Below, one piece after another: positions 1 to 8,226 of a DNA stretch of 64,000 bases. Origin of the DNA: Mariniphaga sp041684965 (GTDB lineage: Bacteria > Bacteroidota > Bacteroidia > Bacteroidales > Prolixibacteraceae). The position numbers and the translations under genes were made by a program. The notes under the pieces are model-generated. The model did not search any database, had not been told where the DNA came from, and worked only from the letters and a program-made list of their open reading frames with translations. Every line of letters starts with the position of its first letter. Within the stretch, counting starts at the first letter, position 1. The stretch lies in assembly GCA_041684965.1 (NCBI GenBank), contig JAWLGR010000012.1, forward strand, positions 62,001 to 126,000. Reading direction: 5' to 3'.

Positions 1-1
1 T

Positions 2-113
2 TGGCAATTCAAGGGGAATTTTACCGCAGGAGATAATGATGTGGAATTCAAATGAGATTGATTTTAATAATATGGCATTTGGATTTGTAATTACAAGACT
101 TTGGAACTTCTAA
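2..113 (+). pseudogene. C-terminal end of an outer-membrane beta-barrel protein, apparently frameshifted
   Basis: Only the last 36 or so codons are in the window. Bases 2-52 read as a plausible barrel strand and turn (ending GDNDVEFK) and then hit TGA at 53-55. If the T at 53 is skipped, reading continues as EIDFNNMAFGFVITRLWNF and stops at TAA 111-113. That ending, with alternating hydrophobic residues and a terminal aromatic, is typical of outer-membrane barrels. The join between the two frames makes a sensible protein, so either the gene carries a one-base insertion or the assembly has an error. It lies 25 bp before the cytochrome c gene on the same strand. The family cannot be fixed from so little sequence; a DUF5777-like barrel is a guess. 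Confidence 0.45.
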
Positions 114-138
114 TGTTTAATTATATAAATTTTGTATC

Positions 139-558
139 ATGAAAAAAAGTAAGATTAAGTTTTTAACATATCCCTTGGTGGTTCTCTTTACCGGATTATT
201 TTTAGTAGCTTTTGTATCGCCACAAAATGCAATTGAGAACTGGGATGTTCCTGCTAAATACAAGGAAATGAAAAATCCACATGCAGGGGATAAATCTCTT
301 GACAAGGTCGGGAAAATGCTTTATGCAAAACATTGCAAATCATGTCATGGAAACGTTGGTTTAGGCGATGGTCCTAAAGCCGCAAGCATGGAAGCAGAAA
401 TGACCCCGTTTAACGACGCTAAATTTCAGGCTCAGTCAGATGGCATAATTTACTATCAGTCGATTATTGGTCAGGACGAAATGCCAAATTTTGAGAAGAA
501 AATTCCTGAAGAAGAAGATCGTTGGGCGATAGTTAATTTCATCAGGACTTTAAAATAA
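139..558 (+). CDS. Class I cytochrome c, mono-heme, exported
   Basis: This 139-residue protein has an N-terminal signal or anchor segment (about residues 10-27) and one haem-binding motif, CKSCH at residues 66-70. A later Met in the context DEMPNF is a good candidate for the distal haem ligand, the usual layout of small class I electron carriers. It would act in the periplasm, attached to the inner membrane or lipidated after processing. It is the first intact gene of the cytochrome cluster 139-6978 and is separated from the next gene by a strong hairpin terminator. The likely role is shuttling electrons between the membrane cytochromes downstream and an unknown partner. The family assignment is firm; the physiological partner is not known. 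Confidence 0.9.
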   Translation: MKKSKIKFLTYPLVVLFTGLFLVAFVSPQNAIENWDVPAKYKEMKNPHAGDKSLDKVGKMLYAKHCKSCHGNVGLGDGPKAASMEAEMTPFNDAKFQAQSDGIIYYQSIIGQDEMPNFEKKIPEEEDRWAIVNFIRTLK

Positions 559-575
559 GTTATAAAATTGTTTAC

Positions 576-607
576 TGCTCCGGAAATGTTTTCCGGAGCA
601 ATTTTTA
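576..607 (+). terminator. Intrinsic terminator after the mono-heme cytochrome
   Basis: A perfect 11-bp stem (TGCTCCGGAAA at 576-586 against 590-600) with a 3-base loop is followed by ATTTTTAATTTT. It lies 17 bp after the stop codon of the cytochrome gene. Confidence 0.85.
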
Positions 608-613
608 ATTTTG
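606..613 (+). promoter_or_regulatory. Possible Bacteroidota -7 box (TAnnTTTG) for the heptaheme cytochrome gene
   Basis: TAATTTTG matches the Bacteroidota -7 consensus TAnnTTTG. It ends only 7 bases before the ATG at 621, so a transcript starting here would have almost no leader. It overlaps the T-rich tail of the terminator just upstream. No convincing -33 TTTG was found at the expected distance, so this is tentative. Confidence 0.3.
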
Positions 614-620
614 CCGTTCC

Positions 621-1598
621 ATGAGAGGTTTCATTTTTGTATTCCTGTTATTTTCCTTTTCTTTTTTTTATAATACATCCGAATTAAAAGGTCAAATTCC
701 TGAACAAAATCAAACATGCCTTAAATGCCATACTTCTCAAACTTTCTCTCTTTTTAATGAGTGGACTGAACGGGAAGAAAAAAGGTTAATGAATCCACTA
801 TACATTTTGGATACTGTACAACTTGCTATGGGTGTTCATGGAGCCTTCAATTGCATTGATTGCCATTCGATGGATTATGAAACCTATCCTCACGCTGCTG
901 AATTAAAACTTGAACCTTTGATGACATGCATCGACTGTCATGGTGGTGATGAAACTTACGCTTCATGGAAGTTCGATGAAATTGAAGAGGAATTTCATAA
1001 AAGTGTTCATTATGAAATATACGAAGATCAATTTTCTTGTTCCAAATGCCACAGTCAACATTATTATAAACCTACTGCACGATTAAGTACAAGTTTACGG
1101 GAAATTGTAGAAACAGACAATAATATGTGTCTTTCATGCCATGATAACATGGCAAGATACCAGTTGGTATCGGATACTGCCAACCTTCAGGTTGTTCAAA
1201 TACATAACTGGTTGCCGAACCAAGCGCTGCACTTTAGACGTGTACGATGTATAGAATGCCATACTGAAGTACAGGATTCCCTGCTTGTATCACATAACAT
1301 TCTAAGAAAAGAGCATGCAACGAGGAATTGTGTTGAATGTCATTCAGGAAATTCAATGTTACAGGTCTCTCTCTATAAGTACCAAAACCTTAAGACGAGA
1401 AAAGATGCCCGGGAACAATCAAAAAATACCTTTTTAAGGTTACTTACCTTAAGTGGTTCGGATGAAGAATTTACAACTGAATATTATGTAATTGGGGCAT
1501 CACGGGTACCCTACTTTAATACCATATATGCTATTATTTTCTTTGCTGTTATTGGTGGGATTATAATTCATGCGACATTAAGGGTTTTAAAAAATTAG
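621..1598 (+). CDS. Heptaheme cytochrome c with C-terminal membrane anchor
   Basis: The 325-residue protein has a signal peptide (residues about 1-24) and seven CXXCH haem motifs starting at residues 33, 78, 103, 140, 170, 210 and 237. A hydrophobic helix at about 300-320 is followed by a short basic tail. The haem domain should therefore face the periplasm, held by the C-terminal helix. The next gene, 4 bp downstream, encodes a b-type cytochrome, a pairing typical of membrane quinol oxidoreductase modules in which the b cytochrome passes electrons to a multihaem subunit. No catalytic site could be recognised, so it may be an electron conduit or a reductase for an unknown acceptor. The haem count is seen directly; the role is inference. 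Confidence 0.85.
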   Translation: MRGFIFVFLLFSFSFFYNTSELKGQIPEQNQTCLKCHTSQTFSLFNEWTEREEKRLMNPLYILDTVQLAMGVHGAFNCIDCHSMDYETYPHAAELKLEPLMTCIDCHGGDETYASWKFDEIEEEFHKSVHYEIYEDQFSCSKCHSQHYYKPTARLSTSLREIVETDNNMCLSCHDNMARYQLVSDTANLQVVQIHNWLPNQALHFRRVRCIECHTEVQDSLLVSHNILRKEHATRNCVECHSGNSMLQVSLYKYQNLKTRKDAREQSKNTFLRLLTLSGSDEEFTTEYYVIGASRVPYFNTIYAIIFFAVIGGIIIHATLRVLKN

Positions 1599-1602
1599 AT
1601 TC

Positions 1603-2220
1603 ATGGGGAACGGAGAAAAACTTTATTTATATCCATTGTGGTTGAGAATATGGCATGGAATAAATGCTCTTGGTATAATTACTCTGATTTTTTCCGGGAT
1701 AAGCCTGCATTATTCCCAGAGAGGTGCTTTGTTGTTAAATTTTGAAGATGCTATTTCGGTTCATAATATATCCGGCTTTATTGTTACTTTGAGCTATCTG
1801 ATATTTCTTTTTGGGAATATACTCACAAAAAATGGGAAGTATTACAGAGTTAAAGTTCAGGGTTTGTCGAAAAGGATGTTGAAACAAATTAATTATTACA
1901 CCACTGGAATGTTTAGGGGCGAAACATCACCATTTCCTGTCTCTGAAAAAAGAAAATTCAATCCGCTCCAAAAATATTCTTACATATTTGTCATGTATGT
2001 TATAATGCCATTACTAATAATCACCGGTGTTGGCCTTTTTTTCCCTGAAGTGATAGCAGATCAGGTTTTTGGTATTAGTGGTGTAATGCTTACTGCAGTA
2101 TTGCATGGTGTATTAGGATTTTTGGTCTTTATTTTTTTATTGGTTCATATTTATGTAGCCTCTATGGGAAAACCACCATCAAAAAATTATAAAAGCATTC
2201 TTACCGGCTGGCATACCTGA
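1603..2220 (+). CDS. Cytochrome b561-type membrane subunit (PhsC / Ni-Fe hydrogenase b family)
   Basis: This 205-residue integral membrane protein has four hydrophobic helices and histidines placed as in di-haem b cytochromes: WHG near residue 14, LHYS near 36, VHN near 54, LHG near 168 and VHIY near 182. Members of this family oxidise menaquinol or return electrons to it and connect to periplasmic redox subunits. It starts 4 bp after the heptaheme gene, so the two are almost certainly translated together. The likely function is to move electrons between the quinone pool and the heptaheme cytochrome. The direction of electron flow cannot be read from the sequence. Confidence 0.8.
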   Translation: MGNGEKLYLYPLWLRIWHGINALGIITLIFSGISLHYSQRGALLLNFEDAISVHNISGFIVTLSYLIFLFGNILTKNGKYYRVKVQGLSKRMLKQINYYTTGMFRGETSPFPVSEKRKFNPLQKYSYIFVMYVIMPLLIITGVGLFFPEVIADQVFGISGVMLTAVLHGVLGFLVFIFLLVHIYVASMGKPPSKNYKSILTGWHT

Positions 2221-2303
2221 TTTTTTAAAACATGTCTGGTGTAAGAAGATTAGTAATATTAGTATTGTATATTTATTAAAAACTGAATTAATACCTGAAT
2301 TAA

Positions 2304-3806
2304 ATGAAACTGCCACAGTCGCTTAAAAATTGGATTTCTTTTGTTGGAGTTGGAATTTCAGGATTGACTCTGTTTTTAATATTTCTACTTTTTATTATTA
2401 CGCTTACTTTTGATATAGGAAGTTCTTATGTAGGGCTTTTTATCTATATAATTTTACCAATATTTTTAATAATTGGGTTGATCCTGATTCCAATAGGAAT
2501 GTTGGTGACCAAAAGACGGTTAAAAAGGCAACATAAAGATTCGATTGAGCAGGGTTGGCCTGTGATCGATTTTAATGAGCAATCGACCCGAAATGCTACC
2601 ATTATTTTTACTGCTGGAACATTATTGTTATTAATTCTTTCTGCAGTTGGAAGCTATGAAGCTTTTCATTATACCGAATCGGTTGAATTCTGCGGAAAGG
2701 TATGTCACCAGGTTATGGAACCTGAGTATGTTGCTTATCAGGAATCATCTCATGAGAGGGTTTCATGTGTGGAATGTCATGTTGGCAGCGGAGCTGATTG
2801 GTATGTTAAAAGCAAAATGTCGGGTTTATACCAGGTTTATTCGGTTATGTTTGATAAATATCCACGGCCTATTCCCACACCTGTGCACGATTTGCGTCCG
2901 GCAAGAGAAACTTGTGAAGAATGTCATTGGCCCGAAAAGTTTTATGATCGCAAATTGCGTATTAAGAGATCGTATCTTGCCGATGAGAGCAATACTGAAT
3001 GGGATATTCATATGCTTTTAAAAACAAGTTCGGAACTCAGCGCAAAAGGAATAAGCGAAGGCATACACTGGCATATTAATCCGGACGTTAAAATCGAATA
3101 TATTGCAGCCGACGATAAACGAAGTATAATTCCATGGGTTAGGTATACCAATCTGAAAACGGGAGAAACTACGGTTTACGAAGATACGGAGAACAAGCTT
3201 ACTCAAAGCCGGATGGATTCGTTGGAGATACGGGTAATGGATTGCCTGGATTGCCATAATCGGCCATCGCATAATTATAAAGTTCCGCAGAATTTTATCG
3301 ATGAGTTCATATCTTCAGGAGAAATATCCAAAGAAATACCAGATATAAAGTCCGTTGCAATGGAAATATTTAGTTTTGACTATCCTTCAACCGACAGTGC
3401 ATTTAATGCAATTAAATCACAGGTAAATGAGTACTATGAGATAATGTATCCTGAATTACTGGAATCTAATAAAGCGGATATAGATAATGCTATTGGTAAA
3501 ATGCAGGAGGGCTATTCCAAAAACTTTTTTCCACATATGGGTGTTAAATGGAACGAATATCCCAATCACCTTGGACATCTCGAAACGGATGGCTGCTACC
3601 GGTGCCACAACGACAGGCATGCTAATACAGCCGGGAAAGTTATATCACGCGATTGTAACCTGTGCCACAGCATTACAGCTCAGGGAATGTTGGATGATAT
3701 GGAGATTTCAAATATTGCCAGTCCGTTGGAATTCAGGCATCCAATTGATATTAATGAAGTTTGGCGTGAACAACTTTGTTCCGATTGTCATTTTCAATTG
3801 TATTAA
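2304..3806 (+). CDS. NapC/NirT-like heptaheme membrane cytochrome
   Basis: The 500-residue protein has three membrane helices (about 12-36, 42-68 and 99-118) and then a periplasmic haem domain. There are six CXXCH motifs, starting at residues 155, 204, 314, 431, 451 and 492. An additional first motif, CGKVCH at 130-135, has three residues between the cysteines and is followed by a Met at 138, as in the first haem of some NapC/NrfH-type quinol dehydrogenases. It is much longer than the tetrahaem NapC/NrfH proteins (about 150-200 residues), so extra haems have been added at the C-terminus. It lies between the b561 gene and CcsBA and could be a second quinol-oxidising entry point. No partner reductase is present in the window. 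Confidence 0.8.
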   Translation: MKLPQSLKNWISFVGVGISGLTLFLIFLLFIITLTFDIGSSYVGLFIYIILPIFLIIGLILIPIGMLVTKRRLKRQHKDSIEQGWPVIDFNEQSTRNATIIFTAGTLLLLILSAVGSYEAFHYTESVEFCGKVCHQVMEPEYVAYQESSHERVSCVECHVGSGADWYVKSKMSGLYQVYSVMFDKYPRPIPTPVHDLRPARETCEECHWPEKFYDRKLRIKRSYLADESNTEWDIHMLLKTSSELSAKGISEGIHWHINPDVKIEYIAADDKRSIIPWVRYTNLKTGETTVYEDTENKLTQSRMDSLEIRVMDCLDCHNRPSHNYKVPQNFIDEFISSGEISKEIPDIKSVAMEIFSFDYPSTDSAFNAIKSQVNEYYEIMYPELLESNKADIDNAIGKMQEGYSKNFFPHMGVKWNEYPNHLGHLETDGCYRCHNDRHANTAGKVISRDCNLCHSITAQGMLDDMEISNIASPLEFRHPIDINEVWREQLCSDCHFQLY

Positions 3807-3894
3807 TTGTTAATCATTGTCAAATTGTTATTGTTTTACTTCCCACAATCTAATCTTGTACTATTTTTGGCGCGAATTGTTTGATATTTTTAGT

Positions 3895-6800
3895 ATGAAT
3901 AAGTTTTTTAAGTTTTTGTTTTCAATGTTGTTTACAGGAATATTGGCTGTTGTTTTTGCTGTGGCCATTGGCTATGCAACATTCATTGAAAATGATTACG
4001 GCACAACCACAGCGAAAATATTAATTTATGATTCCAGATGGTTTGAATTCCTTATGGTGCTTATAGTTGTAAACCTTATTGGGAGTATTGTTGTAAACAG
4101 ACTTTACACTAGAAAAAGGTGGCCCGGGTTTTTATTTCATGTGTCATTTATTTTTATTATTATAGGAGCAGGTGTAACCCGTTATTACGGTTATGAAGGG
4201 AATATGCACATACGTGAAGGACAATCGACTGATTTCATCATTTCAGATGAAACGTTTGTAAAAATAACAGCTTCCGACGGAAATACTATTGTAGAAAAAG
4301 AAAGTAAAGTCAATTTTTCTCCCTATACGTCAAATCGTTTTTCGGAAAATTTAACAATGAATGGCAAGACGATTAATGTGAAGAATCTGCATTATATACC
4401 GTCTGCATTGGAAACTGTTGTTGCCGATCCTAATGGTGAGCCGGTAATATCGTTGATGGTTGTTGGCACTACAAAACAACGCAGTGATTTCAATTTGAAG
4501 CAGGGCGAGCAAAAAACCATTGACGGAACTGTGATTGGATTTAATATTGAAGGTGCAGACATTAATCTGGCAATGGAGCAGGGCAGTCTTTATTTTACTG
4601 CAACTGATTCGGCATTCGTTTTGGAAATGAGTGGAAACAATCCGGAAGCAATTTTGCCGGGTTCCCAATCAGTCCTTAATACCCAAACAGTATATTCATC
4701 GAAGAACATACATTTTGCTGTAAGCCGTTTTTTCCAAAAAGGAAATACCCGGTTGGTTTATGGTGGTTCACAGAAGGGGGCACCGCTTAATGATGGCCTA
4801 CAGACAGCTGTTACTGTTGGAAATCAGACAAAAAATATAATTGCTTTCGGAAGAAAAGGACTCGTTGGGGAACATAGTTCCGCCTCGATTGATGGTATCG
4901 ATGTTTCTATTTCATATGGTTCAAAAAAAATAGAACTGCCTTTTTCATTGTACCTGACCGAGTTTCAGCTTGAAAGATACCCCGGTTCGAACAGTCCCTC
5001 ATCCTATGCAAGTGAAGTAATTTTAAAAGATGCAGACTATGAAAAACCGTATCGGATATACATGAATAACATATTAAACTACAAAGGATATCGGTTTTTT
5101 CAATCATCGTATGATACGGATGAGAAAGGTACTATTCTCTCTGTAAACAGTGATTTTTGGGGAACCTCAATTACTTATTTCGGCTATTTTATTATGATTT
5201 TCGGAATGATATTTACCCTTTTTAATAAACATAGCAGGTTTATGAAACTTGTAAAAGCATCTGCCAAATTACGGGAGGACAGAAAAAAACTCTTCGCGGT
5301 TGTTTTGTTTGGGATGGTTATTTCTACTGTAAGTGCCCAATCCTCACAGAAAATCAATTCATTAAATAAACAGCATGTGTCTGAATTTGAAGAATTGCTT
5401 TTACAAAGTCATAAAGGAAGGGTAGAACCTACTGCAACGCTTGCATCGGAAATCATGCGAAAAGTTGTTAAAAGGAGTAAACTGGATGGTAAATCGGCAA
5501 CCGAAGTGTTTCTGCACATGCAAGCCAATCCGGAAAGTTGGAAGGAGGTAAAGCTTATAAAAATTGGCGATTCGGAATTGAGAAAGCAGTTAGGCATTTC
5601 AGGAGAATACGCCTCTTTTAATCAAATTGTACTTCCTCGGGAAATGGGAGGATACAGATTGGGCACCCTTGCTTCTGAAGCATTTGCAAAAAGTAGCAGC
5701 GAACGTACGAGGTTCGAAAAAGAAATCATCAATGTTGATGAAAGAGTAAATATTTTATTTAATGTTTTCTCCGGTCATTATTTAACTGTTTTTCCTGTAC
5801 CAGGGCATTCCAATAATAAATGGGTTGCCGTTAATGAAGCTCACATGTTGGGCAGTGAAGGAGAGGTTTTTGCAAAACAGGTTGTCGGTAATTATTTGGC
5901 TGCTGTATCAAACAACGATTGGGGAACAGCTTCACAACTTCTTTCCCAGATAAAGAATTATCAATCGCAGCAGGGAAGTCAAATAATTCCCTCCGGCACA
6001 AAAATCAAACTTGAAATCATCTATCATAAAATTGATGTATTTGGAAAGTTATCAAAAATCTTTCTGGTAACCGGATTGATCTTACTTTTAGTACAACTTT
6101 ACACCATTTTTAAGCCTGAATTTAAGCTTAGTGGTTTTAAAAAAATTGCATTCTTTCTCATTGTCTTCTTCTTTATAATTCAAACTGCCGGGCTTGCTGT
6201 AAGGTGGTATATATCAGGTCATGCTCCCTGGAGTAACGGCTATGAGTCGATGATATTTGTGAGCTGGGCTACTTTGCTTTCGGGTTTATTGCTGGTTGGC
6301 CGCTCCGAAATTACACTTTCTCTTACTACTCTGCTCGCAGGTCTCACCTTGCTGGTTGCCGGCTTTAGCTGGATGAGCCCTGAGATAACCAATCTGGTAC
6401 CTGTACTTAAATCTTATTGGTTAATTGTACATGTTGCCATTATCATGGCCAGTTACGGATTTTTGGGAATTGGTGCCATGCTGGGCTTTTTGTCGTTGTT
6501 ATTAATGATATTCAGAAACAGGAAAAATGAAATCAGGGTAAATCATACCATAAAAGAGCTGGTGGTTATTATTCACATTTCATTAATTGTGGGATTATTT
6601 ATGCTTGCAGCCGGTTCCTTTCTTGGAGGCATATGGGCAAATGAATCGTGGGGAAGATATTGGGGATGGGATCCTAAGGAAACATGGGCAATGGTAACCA
6701 TTGTGGTTTATTCATTCATTGTTCACATGCATAAAATTCCTGGATTCAGAGGTAATTTCGCTGTGAGTGCTTCTGCTTTGCTTGGTTTTGGATCGGTATT

Positions 6801-6978
6801 AATGACTTATTTCGGGGTGAATTATTATCTTTCAGGAATGCATTCCTATGCACAGGGAGAACCACCTCCTGTCCCCGCTGGAGTATATGTTGCCATTGTA
6901 TTGGTTTTAGGGCTCATATTTTTCGCCTTCATTTCAGACATTAAAACTAAACAGGAGGAGGAAGTTGCAATCCCTTAA
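3895..6978 (+). CDS. ccsBA: Cytochrome c biogenesis protein CcsBA (ResB-CcsA fusion)
   Basis: This large membrane protein is about 1027 residues from the ATG at 3895; the reading frame is open upstream to 3817, but the extra 26 residues do not look like a membrane-protein start. The N-terminal third is ResB/Ccs1-like (membrane helices, then a periplasmic domain). A periplasmic linker follows, and the C-terminal part is CcsA-like with the haem-handling WWD-type motif (WANESWGRYWGWDPKETW, near residue 930) and flanking histidines. System II CcsBA exports haem and attaches it to CXXCH cysteines in the periplasm. Its place directly behind genes encoding 15 haem-binding motifs suggests dedicated maturation of these cytochromes. 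The family call is secure. Confidence 0.93.
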   Translation: MNKFFKFLFSMLFTGILAVVFAVAIGYATFIENDYGTTTAKILIYDSRWFEFLMVLIVVNLIGSIVVNRLYTRKRWPGFLFHVSFIFIIIGAGVTRYYGYEGNMHIREGQSTDFIISDETFVKITASDGNTIVEKESKVNFSPYTSNRFSENLTMNGKTINVKNLHYIPSALETVVADPNGEPVISLMVVGTTKQRSDFNLKQGEQKTIDGTVIGFNIEGADINLAMEQGSLYFTATDSAFVLEMSGNNPEAILPGSQSVLNTQTVYSSKNIHFAVSRFFQKGNTRLVYGGSQKGAPLNDGLQTAVTVGNQTKNIIAFGRKGLVGEHSSASIDGIDVSISYGSKKIELPFSLYLTEFQLERYPGSNSPSSYASEVILKDADYEKPYRIYMNNILNYKGYRFFQSSYDTDEKGTILSVNSDFWGTSITYFGYFIMIFGMIFTLFNKHSRFMKLVKASAKLREDRKKLFAVVLFGMVISTVSAQSSQKINSLNKQHVSEFEELLLQSHKGRVEPTATLASEIMRKVVKRSKLDGKSATEVFLHMQANPESWKEVKLIKIGDSELRKQLGISGEYASFNQIVLPREMGGYRLGTLASEAFAKSSSERTRFEKEIINVDERVNILFNVFSGHYLTVFPVPGHSNNKWVAVNEAHMLGSEGEVFAKQVVGNYLAAVSNNDWGTASQLLSQIKNYQSQQGSQIIPSGTKIKLEIIYHKIDVFGKLSKIFLVTGLILLLVQLYTIFKPEFKLSGFKKIAFFLIVFFFIIQTAGLAVRWYISGHAPWSNGYESMIFVSWATLLSGLLLVGRSEITLSLTTLLAGLTLLVAGFSWMSPEITNLVPVLKSYWLIVHVAIIMASYGFLGIGAMLGFLSLLLMIFRNRKNEIRVNHTIKELVVIIHISLIVGLFMLAAGSFLGGIWANESWGRYWGWDPKETWAMVTIVVYSFIVHMHKIPGFRGNFAVSASALLGFGSVLMTYFGVNYYLSGMHSYAQGEPPPVPAGVYVAIVLVLGLIFFAFISDIKTKQEEEVAIP

Positions 6979-7332
6979 TCAATATATTAATATCTCAGTG
7001 TAGATGATGGGAAAGCTGGTAATGAATCTTGCAGTTAATTATATGTCTGTCTCAGATATTATATAATTTGAATTAATTTATATTCCTTTTCATTTATTAA
7101 ACCATTATTACCTGCATTAATGTTCTGCACATTTTTGCAGGAGAACTATGACTTGCTTAATTTGGACTGCCTGGATTGAGCAATTTTGAGTTCTGGGACG
7201 TTCTCAATTATATGGCATAGAGTAGTTTCATTCGTTGAAATACTATTTGCAACGTTATTCCTTTTTAGGCCAATGATATTTAGATTCATACCTTGGGTTA
7301 ACTTTGGATTACAATACTTTAAAAAAGTGTTC
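6979..7332. other. Intergenic region between convergent genes, no gene seen
   Basis: These 354 AT-rich bases separate the end of ccsBA from the 3' end of the minus-strand permease gene. I saw only a weak 5-bp hairpin (CTGCA at about 7126 with TGCAG) and no clear terminator with a T-run. Short open frames here have no protein-like composition. Confidence 0.6.
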
Positions 7333-8226
7333 CTATGCAGTCATACGTCTTTTCCTGTCAAGCTTTTGCAGGAATATACCTGCAACAATAAATCCCAGAC
7401 CAATAAATGTAGTTACAAATAAGGTTTCATTCAGAATGAAGCGGATAAAGATGAGTGAAAGAAACGGGGTCAGAAATACCATGTTACCAATTTTAGCGTT
7501 GTTGGTGCTCAATTGCATGGCTTTCATCCAGAAAACATAGGTTATACCTACCTCAAAAATACCTACATAAATGGCAGCATACAGACCAGTTCCTGGTTGA
7601 ATTTTAAAATCGGAGAACAGGAACATCACCACAGACAATAACAGTAATCCAAACAGGAAATTTAGAAATAGCTTTACAACTCCGTCCCGGTTGTCGCGCA
7701 CATTTAGAATCCAGTAAAGTGACCAGAAAACTGAGCTGCCCAATGCCAGTAAAACTCCTGTGAGACTTGTGTTTTGGAACCCGCCTAACCCTCCTTGTGA
7801 AGAGATAAATACAACACCTGCAAAGCTTACAAACAATCCCGCTATGCTCCATTTACCAATTTTCTGTCCCAGTAATGGTACCGATAGCAAGGTAAGCACA
7901 ATAGGCCATACCATGTTTAACGGTTGCGCCAATTGAGCAGGCAGCAAAGAGTAGGCTTTGAACAGCACCAGGTAATAAAATACAGGATTAAAAGCTCCCA
8001 GAAAAAGGGAATTAAACCATTGGTTTCGCGTTTGGTGAGCCAGTTGTTTTACTTTTCCCTGCAGAATGAGTATGATAAACAATATTACCACAGAGGTGGC
8101 TGAGGCGTAAAAGATGAGTTGTATGAAGTCGAGTTCGCTCAGTCCCAGTTTAAAGGAAGTGGCTACCGTTGACCAAAGAAACACAGCCAGCCCGGCATAG
8201 AGGTACGACTTGTCAGTTGTCTTCAT
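7333..8226 (-). CDS. EamA/DMT-family permease
   Basis: The 297-residue protein is made almost entirely of ten hydrophobic helices arranged as two similar halves, the layout of the drug/metabolite transporter (EamA, formerly DUF6) family. It ends in a short basic tail (DRKRRMTA). Such proteins export or import small metabolites across the inner membrane; the substrate cannot be predicted. Its start codon lies inside the last codons of the TPR gene (8213-10120), an overlap of 14 bp, so the two genes are probably co-transcribed and translationally coupled. There is no obvious functional link between a permease and a TPR lipoprotein-like protein. Confidence 0.85.
   Translation of the reverse strand: MKTTDKSYLYAGLAVFLWSTVATSFKLGLSELDFIQLIFYASATSVVILFIILILQGKVKQLAHQTRNQWFNSLFLGAFNPVFYYLVLFKAYSLLPAQLAQPLNMVWPIVLTLLSVPLLGQKIGKWSIAGLFVSFAGVVFISSQGGLGGFQNTSLTGVLLALGSSVFWSLYWILNVRDNRDGVVKLFLNFLFGLLLLSVVMFLFSDFKIQPGTGLYAAIYVGIFEVGITYVFWMKAMQLSTNNAKIGNMVFLTPFLSLIFIRFILNETLFVTTFIGLGFIVAGIFLQKLDRKRRMTA

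Noticed and set aside
2647..3813. Open frames on both strands overlapping the NapC-like gene
   Set aside because: They lie wholly inside or at the edge of a gene with seven haem motifs and have no features of their own.
7366..7385. Hairpin TTGCAGG/CCTGCAA near the end of the permease gene
   Set aside because: It lies inside the coding region and has no T-run, so it was not called a terminator.
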